Positions 9,098-19,618 of a stretch of DNA of 64,000 bases are shown piece after piece (the stretch's first letter is position 1; every line of letters starts with the position of its first letter). A model generated the notes under the pieces. The model was not told the DNA's origin and ran no database searches. It saw only the letters and a list, made by a program, of their open reading frames with translations. The translations under genes were made by a program, and so were the position numbers. The DNA comes from Proteus sp. FME41 (GTDB lineage Bacteria; Pseudomonadota; Gammaproteobacteria; Enterobacterales; Enterobacteriaceae): assembly GCF_014897315.1 (NCBI RefSeq), contig NZ_JABUYL010000008.1:1-64000 (forward strand). The letters run 5' to 3'.

Positions 9098-10960
9098 TCA
9101 GTTCTCCTGTTTATCAATAGATCGTTTTTCTTTACTTGTTTGAGGGATGTCATCAGTCAATGATTCATCCCAAATATCAGGCTGATGATGTTCTTGACGA
9201 ATTTCTTCACTAAAGAGCTCTTCTAATTCTCGCCTTGCCTCTTTGACACGAGACACATTAGAAACTTCTTCAGGTGATTCATCCACCAGCTTTCTGAGTA
9301 ATTGCATATCTAGACGACGAAAATGCTGTTGTGCTCGATAAGCTTGATGAGGATGCATACCTAATTCAATTAACGTCTTACGTCCTAATTCTAAAGCACT
9401 AGAGAACGTTTCTCGGCTAAAATCAGTTACACCTGCTTTTAGTAACTCATGCGCTTCAACGCGTCCTCTCGCTCTTGCGATAATATGCAAGTGAGGGAAA
9501 TGGCGCTGGCATAAATGCACAATCTCCATTGAAGCTTCAGGTTCATTACTGGTAATTACAATCGTTTTTGCGTGTTCCGCACCCGCCGCACGTAATAAAT
9601 TGAGATCAGTAGCATCACCATAATAAACTTTATAACCATATTTACGCATAGTGCTTAAGCTTCCCACATCATGCTCTAATACGGTGACGTTAATCTTGTT
9701 AGCCATCAACAAACGCCCTACAACCTGCCCCATTCGACCAAAACCAACAAGAATGACCTCAGGGTGGTTATTTTCAACAAAAGGCTGTTCGTCTGTTTTA
9801 GCCTCATTATAACGGTGAGATAACACAACGTCTGTCATTTGCATCACAAGTGGTGTTGTCATCATTGAAAGTGTGACGACCACCAGCAATAACGCCATCT
9901 GCTGACTATCTAGCACGCCCATTGCCATTGATGTTGAGAAAACAACAAAAGCAAATTCTCCACCTTGACTTAGCACTGCTGAAAATTGTAAACGTGAAGA
10001 AAAACGTAATCCTGCTAACCATGCAATACCATAAAGTATCAGTGCCTTAACAATCACTAGAATAAGCACACCCAGTAAAACTTCAGGTAAATAACGCCAT
10101 AAAATACCGATATCTAAAGACATACCAACAGAGATAAAAAAGAGTCCCAATAACAAGCCTTTAAAAGGCTCAATGGAGATCTCTAATTCATGTCGATATT
10201 CTGAATCTGCTAATAACACACCCGCAATAAAGGTTCCCATTGCCATTGAGAAGCCTAATGTTTCCATAAAAATAGCGGCACCTAGCACAACTAATAACGC
10301 AGCAGCGGTAAAAACTTCTCTTACCCCTGATTTCACAACTAAACGAAATAGAGGACGTAATAGATAGCGTCCACAAATCAATAACGCAGCAAAAGAGACC
10401 ACTTTTAAACCAATTCGATACCAATCACTGCTTGCTGTTTCACCCGCCAACAAAGGAATAACGGCAAGAATAGGGATCACCGCCATATCTTGAAACAATA
10501 GAACAGCAAATCCTAGCTGCCCACCTTCATTATGATTCATTCCCTTCTCATTCATTAGTTGTAATGCCATTGCAGTTGAAGACATTGCAATACCTAACCC
10601 CCCAATCACAGCCGCCTGCCATGAAAAAGACGTTAAAACAAGAATAAGACCTGAAAAAATAGACGCGGTGAACACCACTTGCATTGAACCGACACCAAAG
10701 ATGGCGCGCCTTAATTCCCATAACTTGGCTGGATTTAACTCTAAGCCAATAAGGAACATCAGAAAAACCACCCCTAATTCAGAAAAATGTAAGATATTGT
10801 CAATATCTTTAAATAATCCGAGTCCCCAAGGTCCAATGGCAATACCCGCGATCAAATACCCTAATACCGCCCCAATTTTAAGGCGTTGAGCAATCGGCAC
10901 CATAATCACGGCAGCACACAGGAAAAAGAGCACAGCTTTAATCATCCAGTTATCTTCCAT
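9098..10960 (-). CDS. kefB: Glutathione-gated potassium efflux antiporter KefB
   Basis: KefB is a K+/H+ antiporter held closed by glutathione and opened by glutathione adducts of electrophiles, acidifying the cytoplasm for protection. Residues 1-380 form a CPA2-type membrane domain with about 12 segments. A Rossmann RCK domain follows at about 400-520 ([17 protein letters not shown]), then a charged tail. Its 620 residues slightly exceed E. coli KefB. Its start overlaps the kefG stop (TAATG), so the antiporter and its ancillary protein are coupled. The glutathione reductase gene gor is also in the window but about 33 kb away. Confidence 0.96.
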   Translation of the reverse strand: MEDNWMIKAVLFFLCAAVIMVPIAQRLKIGAVLGYLIAGIAIGPWGLGLFKDIDNILHFSELGVVFLMFLIGLELNPAKLWELRRAIFGVGSMQVVFTASIFSGLILVLTSFSWQAAVIGGLGIAMSSTAMALQLMNEKGMNHNEGGQLGFAVLLFQDMAVIPILAVIPLLAGETASSDWYRIGLKVVSFAALLICGRYLLRPLFRLVVKSGVREVFTAAALLVVLGAAIFMETLGFSMAMGTFIAGVLLADSEYRHELEISIEPFKGLLLGLFFISVGMSLDIGILWRYLPEVLLGVLILVIVKALILYGIAWLAGLRFSSRLQFSAVLSQGGEFAFVVFSTSMAMGVLDSQQMALLLVVVTLSMMTTPLVMQMTDVVLSHRYNEAKTDEQPFVENNHPEVILVGFGRMGQVVGRLLMANKINVTVLEHDVGSLSTMRKYGYKVYYGDATDLNLLRAAGAEHAKTIVITSNEPEASMEIVHLCQRHFPHLHIIARARGRVEAHELLKAGVTDFSRETFSSALELGRKTLIELGMHPHQAYRAQQHFRRLDMQLLRKLVDESPEEVSNVSRVKEARRELEELFSEEIRQEHHQPDIWDESLTDDIPQTSKEKRSIDKQEN

Positions 10961-11514
10961 TAGGTATGCTCTCCTTCAAGTGGCGCACTTAACCAATAGC
11001 GATAAGCCTCTCCAATATGTGTCAATGTCATTTTAGATTGTTGTCTTGCTGAATACACAATCATGGGGGATAACCAACGCATGCCACACATTTCTGCCAT
11101 AAGCTCTAAAGGGCGCAATAATTCAGAGAGTGTGTAGTGATTCTTTCCGTTATGTTGGTAAGCATATTCAGGTTCACCTGTGGTCACAACACAGCGGAAT
11201 GCTTTCCCTTTTAAATATGACCTTCCGCTTTTGTTGGCAAAAGGGCGAGTTAACACTCTGTCTTGCCATTCTTTTAATAAGGCAGGGCAGCTATATGTTT
11301 GTAATGGAAATTGAAAAACAATGACTTGATGTTGACACAACAAGGATTGCTCATGGTGTATATCAATAAAAAAATCAGGATAAGTCGCATATAAATCATG
11401 AATAGTTATATTCTCTAAATCCCTTACCGCATTTAATAACGCTTTATTGGCGATGGATTGGCGCGGCTCGGGATGAACATACACCAGTAATACATTTGAT
11501 GCGTTTGACATCAT
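10960..11514 (-). CDS. kefG: KefB ancillary quinone oxidoreductase-like protein KefG
   Basis: KefG is a flavodoxin-fold, NQO1-like protein needed for full KefB activity. The 184 residues show the N-terminal strand [20 protein letters not shown] and [21 protein letters not shown], both family signatures. The gene overlaps kefB by one base. It is divergent from yheS with 118 bases between them, the same arrangement as in E. coli. Nothing unusual was noted. Confidence 0.95.
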   Translation of the reverse strand: MMSNASNVLLVYVHPEPRQSIANKALLNAVRDLENITIHDLYATYPDFFIDIHHEQSLLCQHQVIVFQFPLQTYSCPALLKEWQDRVLTRPFANKSGRSYLKGKAFRCVVTTGEPEYAYQHNGKNHYTLSELLRPLELMAEMCGMRWLSPMIVYSARQQSKMTLTHIGEAYRYWLSAPLEGEHT

Positions 11515-11632
11515 TCCTCCTTACAAAACGTGTCAGAAACCCTTTTTTCCGTTACCATGCACGCATTGTGACCTACTGTTACGAACAACTTACTCTATAT
11601 ATTAATTTACATACTCTTAATAGACGATATTT

Positions 11633-13564
11633 ATGATTGTTTTTTCTTCTTTGCAAATTCGCCGTGGTATCAGAGTGTTACTGGACAACGCCAGTGCAAC
11701 CATTAACCCAGGGCAAAAGATTGGTCTAGTCGGTAAAAATGGCTGTGGTAAAACTACCTTACTTTCTTTATTGAAAGGTGAACTTCAAGCTGAAGCCGGC
11801 AATGTCACCTATCCTAGTACATGGTCAATGGCGTGGGTTAACCAAGAAACCCCTGCACTTAATGTACCTGCAATTGATTATGTTATTGATGGTGATAGAG
11901 AATATCGCCAGTTAGAACAACGATTACAAAAAGCGAACGAGACAAACGATGGTCATGCAATTGCGCTTATTCATGGGCAGTTAGATGCAATTAATGCATG
12001 GACAATACAATCTCGGGCAGCAACCTTGCTCAATGGTTTAGGTTTTAGCCAACAACAACTTAATGAACCTGTAAAATCATTTTCAGGTGGCTGGAGAATG
12101 CGGTTAAACTTAGCGCAGGCGCTGATTTGTCGCTCTGATTTACTCTTACTCGATGAGCCTACCAACCACTTAGATTTAGATGCAGTCATTTGGCTTGAAA
12201 AATGGCTAAAAAGCTATACGGGCACCTTAATTTTGATTTCCCATGACCGTGATTTCCTTGATCCGATCGTGGATAAAATCTTGCATATCGAACAAGAAAA
12301 AATCTTTGAATATTCAGGTAACTACTCTTCGTTTGAAATGCAACGAGCAACAAAACTCGCTCAGCAACAAGCGTTGTTTGAAAACCAGCAATCAAAAATT
12401 GCACATTTACAAAGTTTTATCGACAGATTTAAAGCGAAAGCGACTAAAGCTAAACAAGCCCAAAGCCGTGTAAAAATGCTTGAACGAATGGAACGTGTTG
12501 CACCTGCGCATTCTGATAATCCATTCCAATTTAGTTTTCGCCAACCTGAAAGTTTACCTAACCCACTGCTTTCGATGGAAAAAGTGAGTGCAGGCTATGG
12601 TGAAAAAATCATTCTTAATGAGATTAAACTCAACCTAATTCCAGGTTCACGTATTGGGTTATTAGGGCGTAATGGTGCAGGTAAATCGACACTGATTAAA
12701 TTACTTGCTGGCGAACTTGAGCCCTTACAAGGGAAAATGGCGCTATCAAAAGGTATTAAGCTGGGTTACTTTGCACAGCATCAATTAGAATTTTTACGAT
12801 CTGATGAATCTGCATTACAGCATTTAACTCGTTTAGCACCCAAAGAGACTGAGCAAAAGTTACGTGATTACCTTGGCGGCTTTGGCTTCCATGGCGATAA
12901 AGTTACCGATGCATGTGGTCAGTTTTCGGGGGGTGAAAAAGCACGTTTAGTCTTATCACTCTTAGTCTGGCAGCGCCCTAACTTACTGTTAATGGATGAA
13001 CCGACCAACCACCTTGACTTAGATATGCGCCAAGCACTCACTCAGGCGTTAATTAGCTTTGAAGGCGCGATCGTTGTCGTATCGCATGATAGACATTTAC
13101 TCCGTTCAACGACTGATGATCTCTATCTTGTTCATGATGGCCAAGTTGAGCCTTTTGATGGTGACCTTGATGATTACCAACAATGGCTAGTTGATCAAAA
13201 TCGCCAAGAGACTCAAGCAAATAAAAATCAGCAAGACAAAGACAACAGTGCAACAACAAATTTAAGCGCTCAAGATAAGAAAGAGCAAAAGCGTAAAGAA
13301 GCCGAATTTAGACAACAAACGCAACCTTTACGTAAAAAGCTAGCGACGTTAGAAAGTAAAATGGACAAGTTCAGTCAAGAACTTACCTTAATTGAAACGG
13401 CGCTGTCTGACAGTGGTATTTATGATATAAGCCGTAAAAGTGAGCTTTCTGATTGCTTAAGTCGACAAAGTATCACGAAATCAGCACTTGAGGATGTTGA
13501 AATGGAATGGATGGAATTACAAGAAACATTGGAAGAAATGACAAACGCATTTGATTCTCAGTAA
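11633..13564 (+). CDS. yheS: ABC-F ATPase YheS
   Basis: This is a soluble ABC-F protein with two ATPase domains and no membrane part; the family acts on the ribosome. Walker A motifs are at about 33-40 (GKNGCGKT) and about 343-350 (GRNGAGKS). Signature motifs are SFSGGWRMRL and QFSGGEKARL, and DEPTNHLD occurs in both halves. A charged P-site linker lies between, and a coiled C-terminal arm (about 525-640) follows. Its 643 residues match E. coli YheS. In E. coli yheT, yheU and prkB lie next; here about 8 kb of receptor and exporter genes is inserted first. Confidence 0.96.
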   Translation: MIVFSSLQIRRGIRVLLDNASATINPGQKIGLVGKNGCGKTTLLSLLKGELQAEAGNVTYPSTWSMAWVNQETPALNVPAIDYVIDGDREYRQLEQRLQKANETNDGHAIALIHGQLDAINAWTIQSRAATLLNGLGFSQQQLNEPVKSFSGGWRMRLNLAQALICRSDLLLLDEPTNHLDLDAVIWLEKWLKSYTGTLILISHDRDFLDPIVDKILHIEQEKIFEYSGNYSSFEMQRATKLAQQQALFENQQSKIAHLQSFIDRFKAKATKAKQAQSRVKMLERMERVAPAHSDNPFQFSFRQPESLPNPLLSMEKVSAGYGEKIILNEIKLNLIPGSRIGLLGRNGAGKSTLIKLLAGELEPLQGKMALSKGIKLGYFAQHQLEFLRSDESALQHLTRLAPKETEQKLRDYLGGFGFHGDKVTDACGQFSGGEKARLVLSLLVWQRPNLLLMDEPTNHLDLDMRQALTQALISFEGAIVVVSHDRHLLRSTTDDLYLVHDGQVEPFDGDLDDYQQWLVDQNRQETQANKNQQDKDNSATTNLSAQDKKEQKRKEAEFRQQTQPLRKKLATLESKMDKFSQELTLIETALSDSGIYDISRKSELSDCLSRQSITKSALEDVEMEWMELQETLEEMTNAFDSQ

Positions 13565-13583
13565 TAATACGCAATTCATTAAT

Positions 13584-13620
13584 AAAGGAACTGTTTTAAG
13601 TGAAATAGTTCCTTTCTTTT
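13584..13620 (+). terminator. yheS terminator
   Basis: The stem AAAGGAACT/AGTTCCTTT (13584-13592 with 13607-13615) is followed by CTTTTT, 20 bases after the yheS stop. Confidence 0.85.
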
Positions 13621-13806
13621 TAATTAATCATTCATTCTTAAAATTTATACAATTCATTTCACTTACGGTATTTATATCATTTTACAGTAGCACTATTTAC
13701 ACAAAATATAATCTCACCCTATCTAACAATAACCCAGCAAAAATAACAGGCTAACATTCATTTTCTGACGATTAATATTAAGTAAGGGAAATAAATTCTT
13801 TCGCGC

Positions 13807-13833
13807 TAAAGTTTTTAACATTCCAGCCGAATT
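13807..13833 (+). promoter_or_regulatory. FliA (sigma-28) promoter of the first chemoreceptor
   Basis: TAAAGTTT (13807-13814), 11 bases, then GCCGAATT (13826-13833) closely fits the sigma-28 consensus TAAAGTTT-N11-GCCGATAA. The receptor start is 63 bases past the -10 element. The rest of the 331-base yheS-receptor gap shows only the yheS terminator. Confidence 0.88.
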
Positions 13834-13895
13834 AATCATTCTGCTAAGTGGACCTCCCACTTACAAACGAAAAGGCAAAGCTAATAGGTAGGGTT

Positions 13896-15578
13896 ATGTT
13901 AAAACGAATTAAAATCTCTCAAGGTTTAATGTGTGTCCTGACTCTGTTTTGTATTATTCAGGTCATTTCTGGAGTACAAAGCATTCACGATGCCTATCAG
14001 ACTCAGAATAAACTCAAACAAATTTCATACAGTTTCGACCAACTTCGTACAATGGATAATACGTATGCAGAGTTAAATACACTACGTACTGATATTATCG
14101 CACAAGCATTTAGTTATATTTCAGACCCTAAGGCTGAAGACGCAAATATCACAGCATTTATGCAAACTATGCCCGCACGTAAAGCACAAGTTGATGCGCT
14201 CATGACTGAGTATATCGATTTATCTGCTCAAACAGGCTTTGATCAGCAACGTATGGCACACATCAAACAGCTCTATCAAAAAAGCCGAGCTGACCTTGAT
14301 TTATTGGCGCAATATTTAAGTGAACGCAATACCAATGCCGTTCGCTTGATCTTAAAAAGCCCAGCAAATACAAACTTTACTAATTCATTATATGAAGCTA
14401 CCGATTTTATTACGGATGAAGTCGTTAACCCATCCGTTATTGAAGCAGAAAATAACTACCACAGCATGTTGTGGATCTCGTCTATTTTTATGGGTATTTT
14501 CCTTGTTTTCACCACATTAGTTCTCTTTTGGATCCGTAAACATATTATTGTGCGTATCACTCAAATGATTGCTTATCAAAAAGCAATTGCTAGCGGAGAT
14601 TTAATTGGCCGCATTGATAGTGATGTTTCAGGTAATAATGAGATTGACCAACTCATGTTAGGTTTACAACAGATGAGAGCTCAATTAAAAGAGATGGTGA
14701 GCTCAATTCGAAATAGTAGTTCAACTATTTATACCGGTGTACAAGAAATCGCGGCAAGCAATAATGACTTATCAAGTCGAACAGAAGAACAAGCTAGTGC
14801 GTTAGAAGAAACCGCGTCAAGCATGGAACAAATGACGGCCACAATTCGTAATAACACAGACAGCGCCCGCGAAGTGACAGAGCTTGTGATGAGTACTGCG
14901 GATATTGCCGTTCAAGGTGGCGAGCACAGTAATAAGATGGTAATGACAATGACTGATATTGCCGATCGCTCACAAAAGATTGGTGAAATTACCGCAGTTA
15001 TTGATGATATTGCTTTCCAAACCAATATATTAGCCCTTAATGCCGCAGTTGAAGCAGCACGAGCGGGCGAACAAGGACGTGGTTTTTCTGTGGTTGCCAG
15101 TGAAGTACGCAATTTGGCACAGCGCAGTGCCGAAGCAGCAAAAGAGATCAAAGAGCTTATTGAATCAACCATATTACGTGTTAGACAAGGTAATGATCTG
15201 GTTGAACAAGTCAGCTTATCAATGGGTGAGATTGTTACCTCCGTCAATCATGTCTCTGGTTCAATGAAAGAGATTTTATCTGCATCAGAAGAACAAACTC
15301 GTGGCATTGCACAAATCAGTCTTGCGGTTAATGAGATGGATAAAGCAACACAACAAAATGCAGCGATGGTTGAACAATCAACAGCAGCTTCTGCCACATT
15401 GAGTGAGCAAGCAAGCATGCTAGATACCATAGTGAATACATTTAAAGTTGAACACGAAAAGCCTGTTTCCACTAAATTGCCAATCTTCTCTGCAAAACCC
15501 AAAGAAAAAGAAATAATTAAAACTCCAACAATAAAAAACCATAACCATGAAACAGATAATAATTGGGAAAATTTCTAA
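13896..15578 (+). CDS. Methyl-accepting chemotaxis protein (Tar/Tsr type), receptor 1
   Basis: This is a transmembrane chemoreceptor signalling to CheA-CheW. With the start at ATG 13896 it has 560 residues: TM1 at about 9-28, a periplasmic four-helix ligand domain at about 30-190, TM2 at about 190-212, HAMP, and the cytoplasmic hairpin with its conserved tip ([20 protein letters not shown]). It ends in NWENF, a near match to the NWETF CheR/CheB tether. The frame opens 16 codons earlier, but AGGTAGGG before MLKRIKIS and the match to receptor 2 fix the start. The ligand is unknown. It has its own FliA promoter. Confidence 0.93.
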   Translation: MLKRIKISQGLMCVLTLFCIIQVISGVQSIHDAYQTQNKLKQISYSFDQLRTMDNTYAELNTLRTDIIAQAFSYISDPKAEDANITAFMQTMPARKAQVDALMTEYIDLSAQTGFDQQRMAHIKQLYQKSRADLDLLAQYLSERNTNAVRLILKSPANTNFTNSLYEATDFITDEVVNPSVIEAENNYHSMLWISSIFMGIFLVFTTLVLFWIRKHIIVRITQMIAYQKAIASGDLIGRIDSDVSGNNEIDQLMLGLQQMRAQLKEMVSSIRNSSSTIYTGVQEIAASNNDLSSRTEEQASALEETASSMEQMTATIRNNTDSAREVTELVMSTADIAVQGGEHSNKMVMTMTDIADRSQKIGEITAVIDDIAFQTNILALNAAVEAARAGEQGRGFSVVASEVRNLAQRSAEAAKEIKELIESTILRVRQGNDLVEQVSLSMGEIVTSVNHVSGSMKEILSASEEQTRGIAQISLAVNEMDKATQQNAAMVEQSTAASATLSEQASMLDTIVNTFKVEHEKPVSTKLPIFSAKPKEKEIIKTPTIKNHNHETDNNWENF

Positions 15579-15658
15579 TTAAGCCGCTCATACAATAGAA
15601 AATGAGCACTTAGTGTAGAAAACCGTCAATTCAATCGAACAATGCCTCTACCTACCCT

Positions 15659-15687
15659 ACTCCCAGTAATTTTCTGGGAGTATTTTT
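15659..15687 (+). terminator. Terminator after receptor 1
   Basis: ACTCCCAG/CTGGGAGT with a 7-base loop is followed by ATTTTT. The remaining AT-rich bases up to 16020 show nothing I can name. Confidence 0.85.
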
Positions 15688-16020
15688 AACTCACGATACA
15701 TGGGTATTTAAAACGAACATTTTTCATACGAAAAAAAGGGAATTTTAAGAAACTTTAAGCGTATTTATGAAAATAATACATTTATTTTGCTTATCATAAA
15801 ATAAAACGACAACTAAAAATAAAACACCGCTTGTAATCGCTTCATTATTCAGTAAAAACATTATTAAATCTTAATATTTATAAATAAACACAAAAAATGA
15901 GTAAGATAATATACTCACCACACCTTCTATTAATCATTAAGGAATTTTAGCTATTAGCTGATTATTAAAGCTAAAAAAAGAAATATAAGTCATCTTTACC
16001 CATTAATAGAGTAGAAAAGG

Positions 16021-16047
16021 TAAAGTTTTTAGAAATTAAGCCGAATA
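16021..16047 (+). promoter_or_regulatory. FliA (sigma-28) promoter of the second chemoreceptor
   Basis: TAAAGTTT (16021-16028), 11 bases, then GCCGAATA (16040-16047). The receptor ATG is 67 bases past the -10 element, almost the same spacing as in receptor 1. Confidence 0.9.
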
Positions 16048-16113
16048 AGTTTAATTGATGAATATTTATCGATCCTTGCTCTGTGTCCTACAAATCAATT
16101 AATAGGTAAGGCT

Positions 16114-17856
16114 ATGCTGAAACGAATAAAAATATCTAATGGCTTAATGTTTATCTTAATACTGTTTTGCGCTATTCAGCTTTTTTCTGGTGCAATGAGT
16201 ATCCGTGATGCGAGTTTAACAAATAAACGGATCTCACAATTAGCGAATGGCTTTGAACAGATAAAAACGATGGATTATGGTTATGCTGAATTAAATAAGT
16301 TACGTGAAGATATGCTTAATGTCATGTTTGAAGCCCATCTCACACCTGATATTGCAGAAAATAGAATTACAGATTTCCTCTCTACTTACCCCCAGCGAAA
16401 ACAAGAAATTACCCGCATCATTACAGATTATTTCACTTCCGCTAAAAATTCCGATTTTGATCCTGAAAAAATAGAAAACATGAAAAAGCTCTTTAACCGA
16501 GTGCTTTACGATCTTGATCAACTTGTTTCATGTTTAGAAATTCGTGATTACTACGGATTTCAATCTCTTTATGCACATAATACTAATGAACGTTTTACCC
16601 AATCTCTCTATGAAGCAACGGATTATCTCAGCGAGAATGTGGTAACCCATGCTATTGAGGCCGCGCAAGGGAATTACGAACGGACGTTAATTTTAGCGTT
16701 TGTTTTTATGTTTGTTTTTATTCTATTTACTGTCCTTGTTGTACTTTGGATACGTCGAAATATTGTTTTACGTATCAATCAAATTGTTGATTACATGTCA
16801 GAAATTTCACAAGGAAACTTACTCGAAAATAAAGATATCGCAGTAAAGGGTAATAATGAAATCGACCAATTAATTGCAGGTATTCAGTATATGCGCACTG
16901 AACTATCATTAATTGTGAATGCGATTCGAGGAACAAGTCATCACATTTATACTGGTGTTCAAGAATTATCAGCAGGTAATACAGATTTGTCTTGCCGTAC
17001 GGAAGAACAAGCCAGCGCATTAGAAGAAACAGCATCAAGTATGGAACAACTCACGGCAACCGTGAGAAATAATACAGAAAGTGCCCGTGAAGTCTCACAC
17101 CTCATCAACCAAACCTCAAATATTGCCAGTAAAGGAGGCGATGTTACAAATAGGATGGTGAAAACGATGACGGATATTGCTGATAGCTCGCAAAAAATTG
17201 GTGAGATCACTGCGGTTATCAATAGCATTGCTTTTCAAACCAATATTCTCTCATTAAATGCCGCCGTTGAAGCGGCAAGAGCCGGTGAACAAGGACGTGG
17301 TTTCTCTGTGGTTGCCACGGAGGTACGTAATTTAGCACAACGCAGTGCCGAAGCAGCCAAGGAAATTAAAGCGTTAATTGATGCTTCAATTAGTCGTGTT
17401 CGCCATGGTAATGATCTCGTTGAACAGGTCAGTATTTCTATGGGGGAAATACTGACCTCCGTAAAACACGTTGAAGACTCAATGACTGAGATTTTATCAG
17501 CATCTGAGGAACAAACTCGTGGCATTACCCAAGTTTCTCTTGCTGTTACAGAAATGGATAAAGCAACTCAGCAAAATGCGACTATGGTTGAACAATCTTC
17601 TGCCGTTGCCAGTTTATTAACTGAAGAAGCCGGTAATCTTGAACAAATTGTTGAGCAATTTAAAACAGAAGAAAGTGAAAATTTTGCTAAAAAAACACCG
17701 CATAACAGCATTGAAAAACAACCCATCACTGAAAAATTACAATCCGTAAAAAGCGATAAAGCAAAAAGTACTGCAAAAGAGGATGTGAAAGAAAAGAAGT
17801 TAGCCAAAGGAGTGGCAGCCAATGACGATGAAGACGATGATTGGACAAGCTTCTAA
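16114..17856 (+). CDS. Methyl-accepting chemotaxis protein (Tar/Tsr type), receptor 2
   Basis: This is a tandem paralogue of receptor 1, 580 residues. TM1 lies near 9-28, the periplasmic four-helix domain near 30-190, TM2 near 190-212, then HAMP and the signalling hairpin ([20 protein letters not shown]). The sensor domain has diverged far more from receptor 1 than the signalling domain, so the two probably sense different ligands. The C-terminus is long, rich in Lys, Glu and Asp, and ends DDWTSF, only loosely like the NWETF tether. The ribosome binding site AGGTAAGG precedes the ATG. It converges with aer. Confidence 0.93.
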   Translation: MLKRIKISNGLMFILILFCAIQLFSGAMSIRDASLTNKRISQLANGFEQIKTMDYGYAELNKLREDMLNVMFEAHLTPDIAENRITDFLSTYPQRKQEITRIITDYFTSAKNSDFDPEKIENMKKLFNRVLYDLDQLVSCLEIRDYYGFQSLYAHNTNERFTQSLYEATDYLSENVVTHAIEAAQGNYERTLILAFVFMFVFILFTVLVVLWIRRNIVLRINQIVDYMSEISQGNLLENKDIAVKGNNEIDQLIAGIQYMRTELSLIVNAIRGTSHHIYTGVQELSAGNTDLSCRTEEQASALEETASSMEQLTATVRNNTESAREVSHLINQTSNIASKGGDVTNRMVKTMTDIADSSQKIGEITAVINSIAFQTNILSLNAAVEAARAGEQGRGFSVVATEVRNLAQRSAEAAKEIKALIDASISRVRHGNDLVEQVSISMGEILTSVKHVEDSMTEILSASEEQTRGITQVSLAVTEMDKATQQNATMVEQSSAVASLLTEEAGNLEQIVEQFKTEESENFAKKTPHNSIEKQPITEKLQSVKSDKAKSTAKEDVKEKKLAKGVAANDDEDDDWTSF

Positions 17857-17864
17857 ATAAACGC

Positions 17865-17899
17865 AAAGACACCACTTTTTCAGTAGGTGTCTTTTTCTT
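17865..17899. terminator. Terminator between receptor 2 and aer
   Basis: The stem AAAGACACC/GGTGTCTTT (17865-17873 with 17886-17894) is followed by TTCTTTT on the plus strand. Confidence 0.85.
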
Positions 17900-17924
17900 T
17901 TACTACCTCGATAACAATGACAAT

Positions 17925-19469
17925 TTAATGAAATACATTAATAGCACTGACTAAATAATTAGTTTGCACTTTCATTTCACCTGAAATCATTGACGCTTTA
18001 GAAACATAATTCGCATTCTCATGCGTAATCGATTCCAATTTTTCAACAGCTCGACCTAACTCTTTTAAACCTGCACTTTGCTCTGATGAAGCCAGGCTGA
18101 TTTCCCCGATAAGATCAGTCACATTTTTAACATGCACAACGATATCTTCCATGGTGCTGACTGTTTCATTCACTTGTTTTGAACCCACTTTGATATTGCT
18201 ACTAGAGGCACTAATCAACGTTTTGATCTCTTTTGCGGCTTCAGCACTGCGTTGTGCTAAATTACGTACCTCCGTGGCAACCACAGAGAAACCGCGTCCT
18301 TGTTCACCCGCTCTTGCTGCTTCTACCGAAGCATTGAGTGCAAGTATGTTGGTTTGAAAAGCAATACTATCGATAACCCCAATAATATTGCCGATACGAT
18401 CAGAACTTTGAGCAATGTCATTCATTGTATTTGCGATATTATCCATTGCATTACCGCCTTTTATCGCCGCATCACAAGTAATATTAGAAAGGTTATTAGC
18501 TTGCCCTGCGGTTTCACTATTACTACTCACCGCCGTAGTAAGCTCATTCATAGTTGACGCCGTCGCTTCAACATTACTAGCCGTTTGTTCCGTTCTTACA
18601 TATAAATCACGATTACCTGCGGCTAATTGATCACAAGAGATATCCACCTGATGGATTTGATGGCTTACATCATTCACTAACCAACGGAACATGCGCCCTA
18701 ACTGATTAACTGAACGTTGCGTCATTCCAATTTCATCAATACGATTAAGATAAGCAACGTTATGCTCATCTCCTGTAGCGACACGATTAGCTTGTTCATT
18801 TAATCGAATGATGGGTTTGACAATTTGAAAATAGAGAACGCGCTCATTTATCATCAGTAATAGCAGTAAAATTACAACATGTAGAAAAAGAGCATAACCC
18901 GATAAGCCTGCAAACCACCCGCTTAACAACATAAAAGGGAGAGGCAATAAAATAAAAAGGCGAAGGCGTTTTTTTAATGAAATGGTTTGATTCCATGAAC
19001 GCCAGCGTTGCCACCCTTTATAAACAAAGGCACCTTTTAAAAAGGTATGTGATGGGTACTTACCTTGATTAAATCCGTCGTAAAGTGCCGAGGCTTGTGC
19101 TATTTCCTCTTTTTGTGCAGCAGTCCTTACAGACATAAAACTTTGAATTTTACCTTGACGTATAATCGGTGTGATATTGGCCCTTACCCAATAGTGATCA
19201 CCATTTTTACGTCGGTTTTTAACGATCCCAGTCCAAACCTCTCCTTGTTTTAAGGTTTTCCACATATCCTTAAAAACCGCTGAAGGGATATCTGGGTGTC
19301 GGACAATATTATGGGGTTGCCCCACAAGTTCCTTGACTGAAAACCCACTAGCCTCAACGAAATCCTCATTGGCATAAATAATATTGCCATTAAGATCTGT
19401 CGTTGACATCAGTGTTGCGTTTTCAGATACCGGGTATTCTCGCTGTGTCACCGGTTGATTGTTACGCAT
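17925..19469 (-). CDS. aer: Aerotaxis receptor Aer
   Basis: Aer senses redox state through FAD bound to an N-terminal PAS domain and steers cells to oxygen. The first 120 residues match E. coli Aer closely (TLMSTTDL, GQPHNIVRHPDIP, GIVKNRRKNGDHYWVRAN). A hydrophobic anchor follows at about 168-212, then HAMP and the receptor hairpin ([20 protein letters not shown]). It has 514 residues and no periplasmic domain. It lacks a C-terminal tether pentapeptide, as expected for Aer. It converges on the two receptors, and a FliA promoter lies upstream at 19535-19561. Confidence 0.94.
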   Translation of the reverse strand: MRNNQPVTQREYPVSENATLMSTTDLNGNIIYANEDFVEASGFSVKELVGQPHNIVRHPDIPSAVFKDMWKTLKQGEVWTGIVKNRRKNGDHYWVRANITPIIRQGKIQSFMSVRTAAQKEEIAQASALYDGFNQGKYPSHTFLKGAFVYKGWQRWRSWNQTISLKKRLRLFILLPLPFMLLSGWFAGLSGYALFLHVVILLLLLMINERVLYFQIVKPIIRLNEQANRVATGDEHNVAYLNRIDEIGMTQRSVNQLGRMFRWLVNDVSHQIHQVDISCDQLAAGNRDLYVRTEQTASNVEATASTMNELTTAVSSNSETAGQANNLSNITCDAAIKGGNAMDNIANTMNDIAQSSDRIGNIIGVIDSIAFQTNILALNASVEAARAGEQGRGFSVVATEVRNLAQRSAEAAKEIKTLISASSSNIKVGSKQVNETVSTMEDIVVHVKNVTDLIGEISLASSEQSAGLKELGRAVEKLESITHENANYVSKASMISGEMKVQTNYLVSAINVFH

Positions 19470-19534
19470 TAGTTACTCTCCTCGACATTGAAATTGAAAC
19501 ATCTCAACAAAAAAAGATTGCCTAAATAACTATC

Positions 19535-19561
19535 GTTTCGGCCTCTGGGAGAATAACTTTA
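19535..19561 (-). promoter_or_regulatory. FliA (sigma-28) promoter of aer
   Basis: On the minus strand TAAAGTTA (19554-19561), 11 bases, then GCCGAAAC (19535-19542). The aer ATG is 65 bases past the -10 element, the same spacing as at the two receptor genes. Confidence 0.85.
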
Positions 19562-19618
19562 GTAATAAGTGAAAATACCTACATTTAAATATTAGATTTT
19601 TGAATCAGTTCAAGATTT

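Noticed and set aside
13551-13754. 67-codon frame after yheS
   Set aside because: It starts inside yheS and runs through the yheS terminator; composition is that of AT-rich non-coding DNA.
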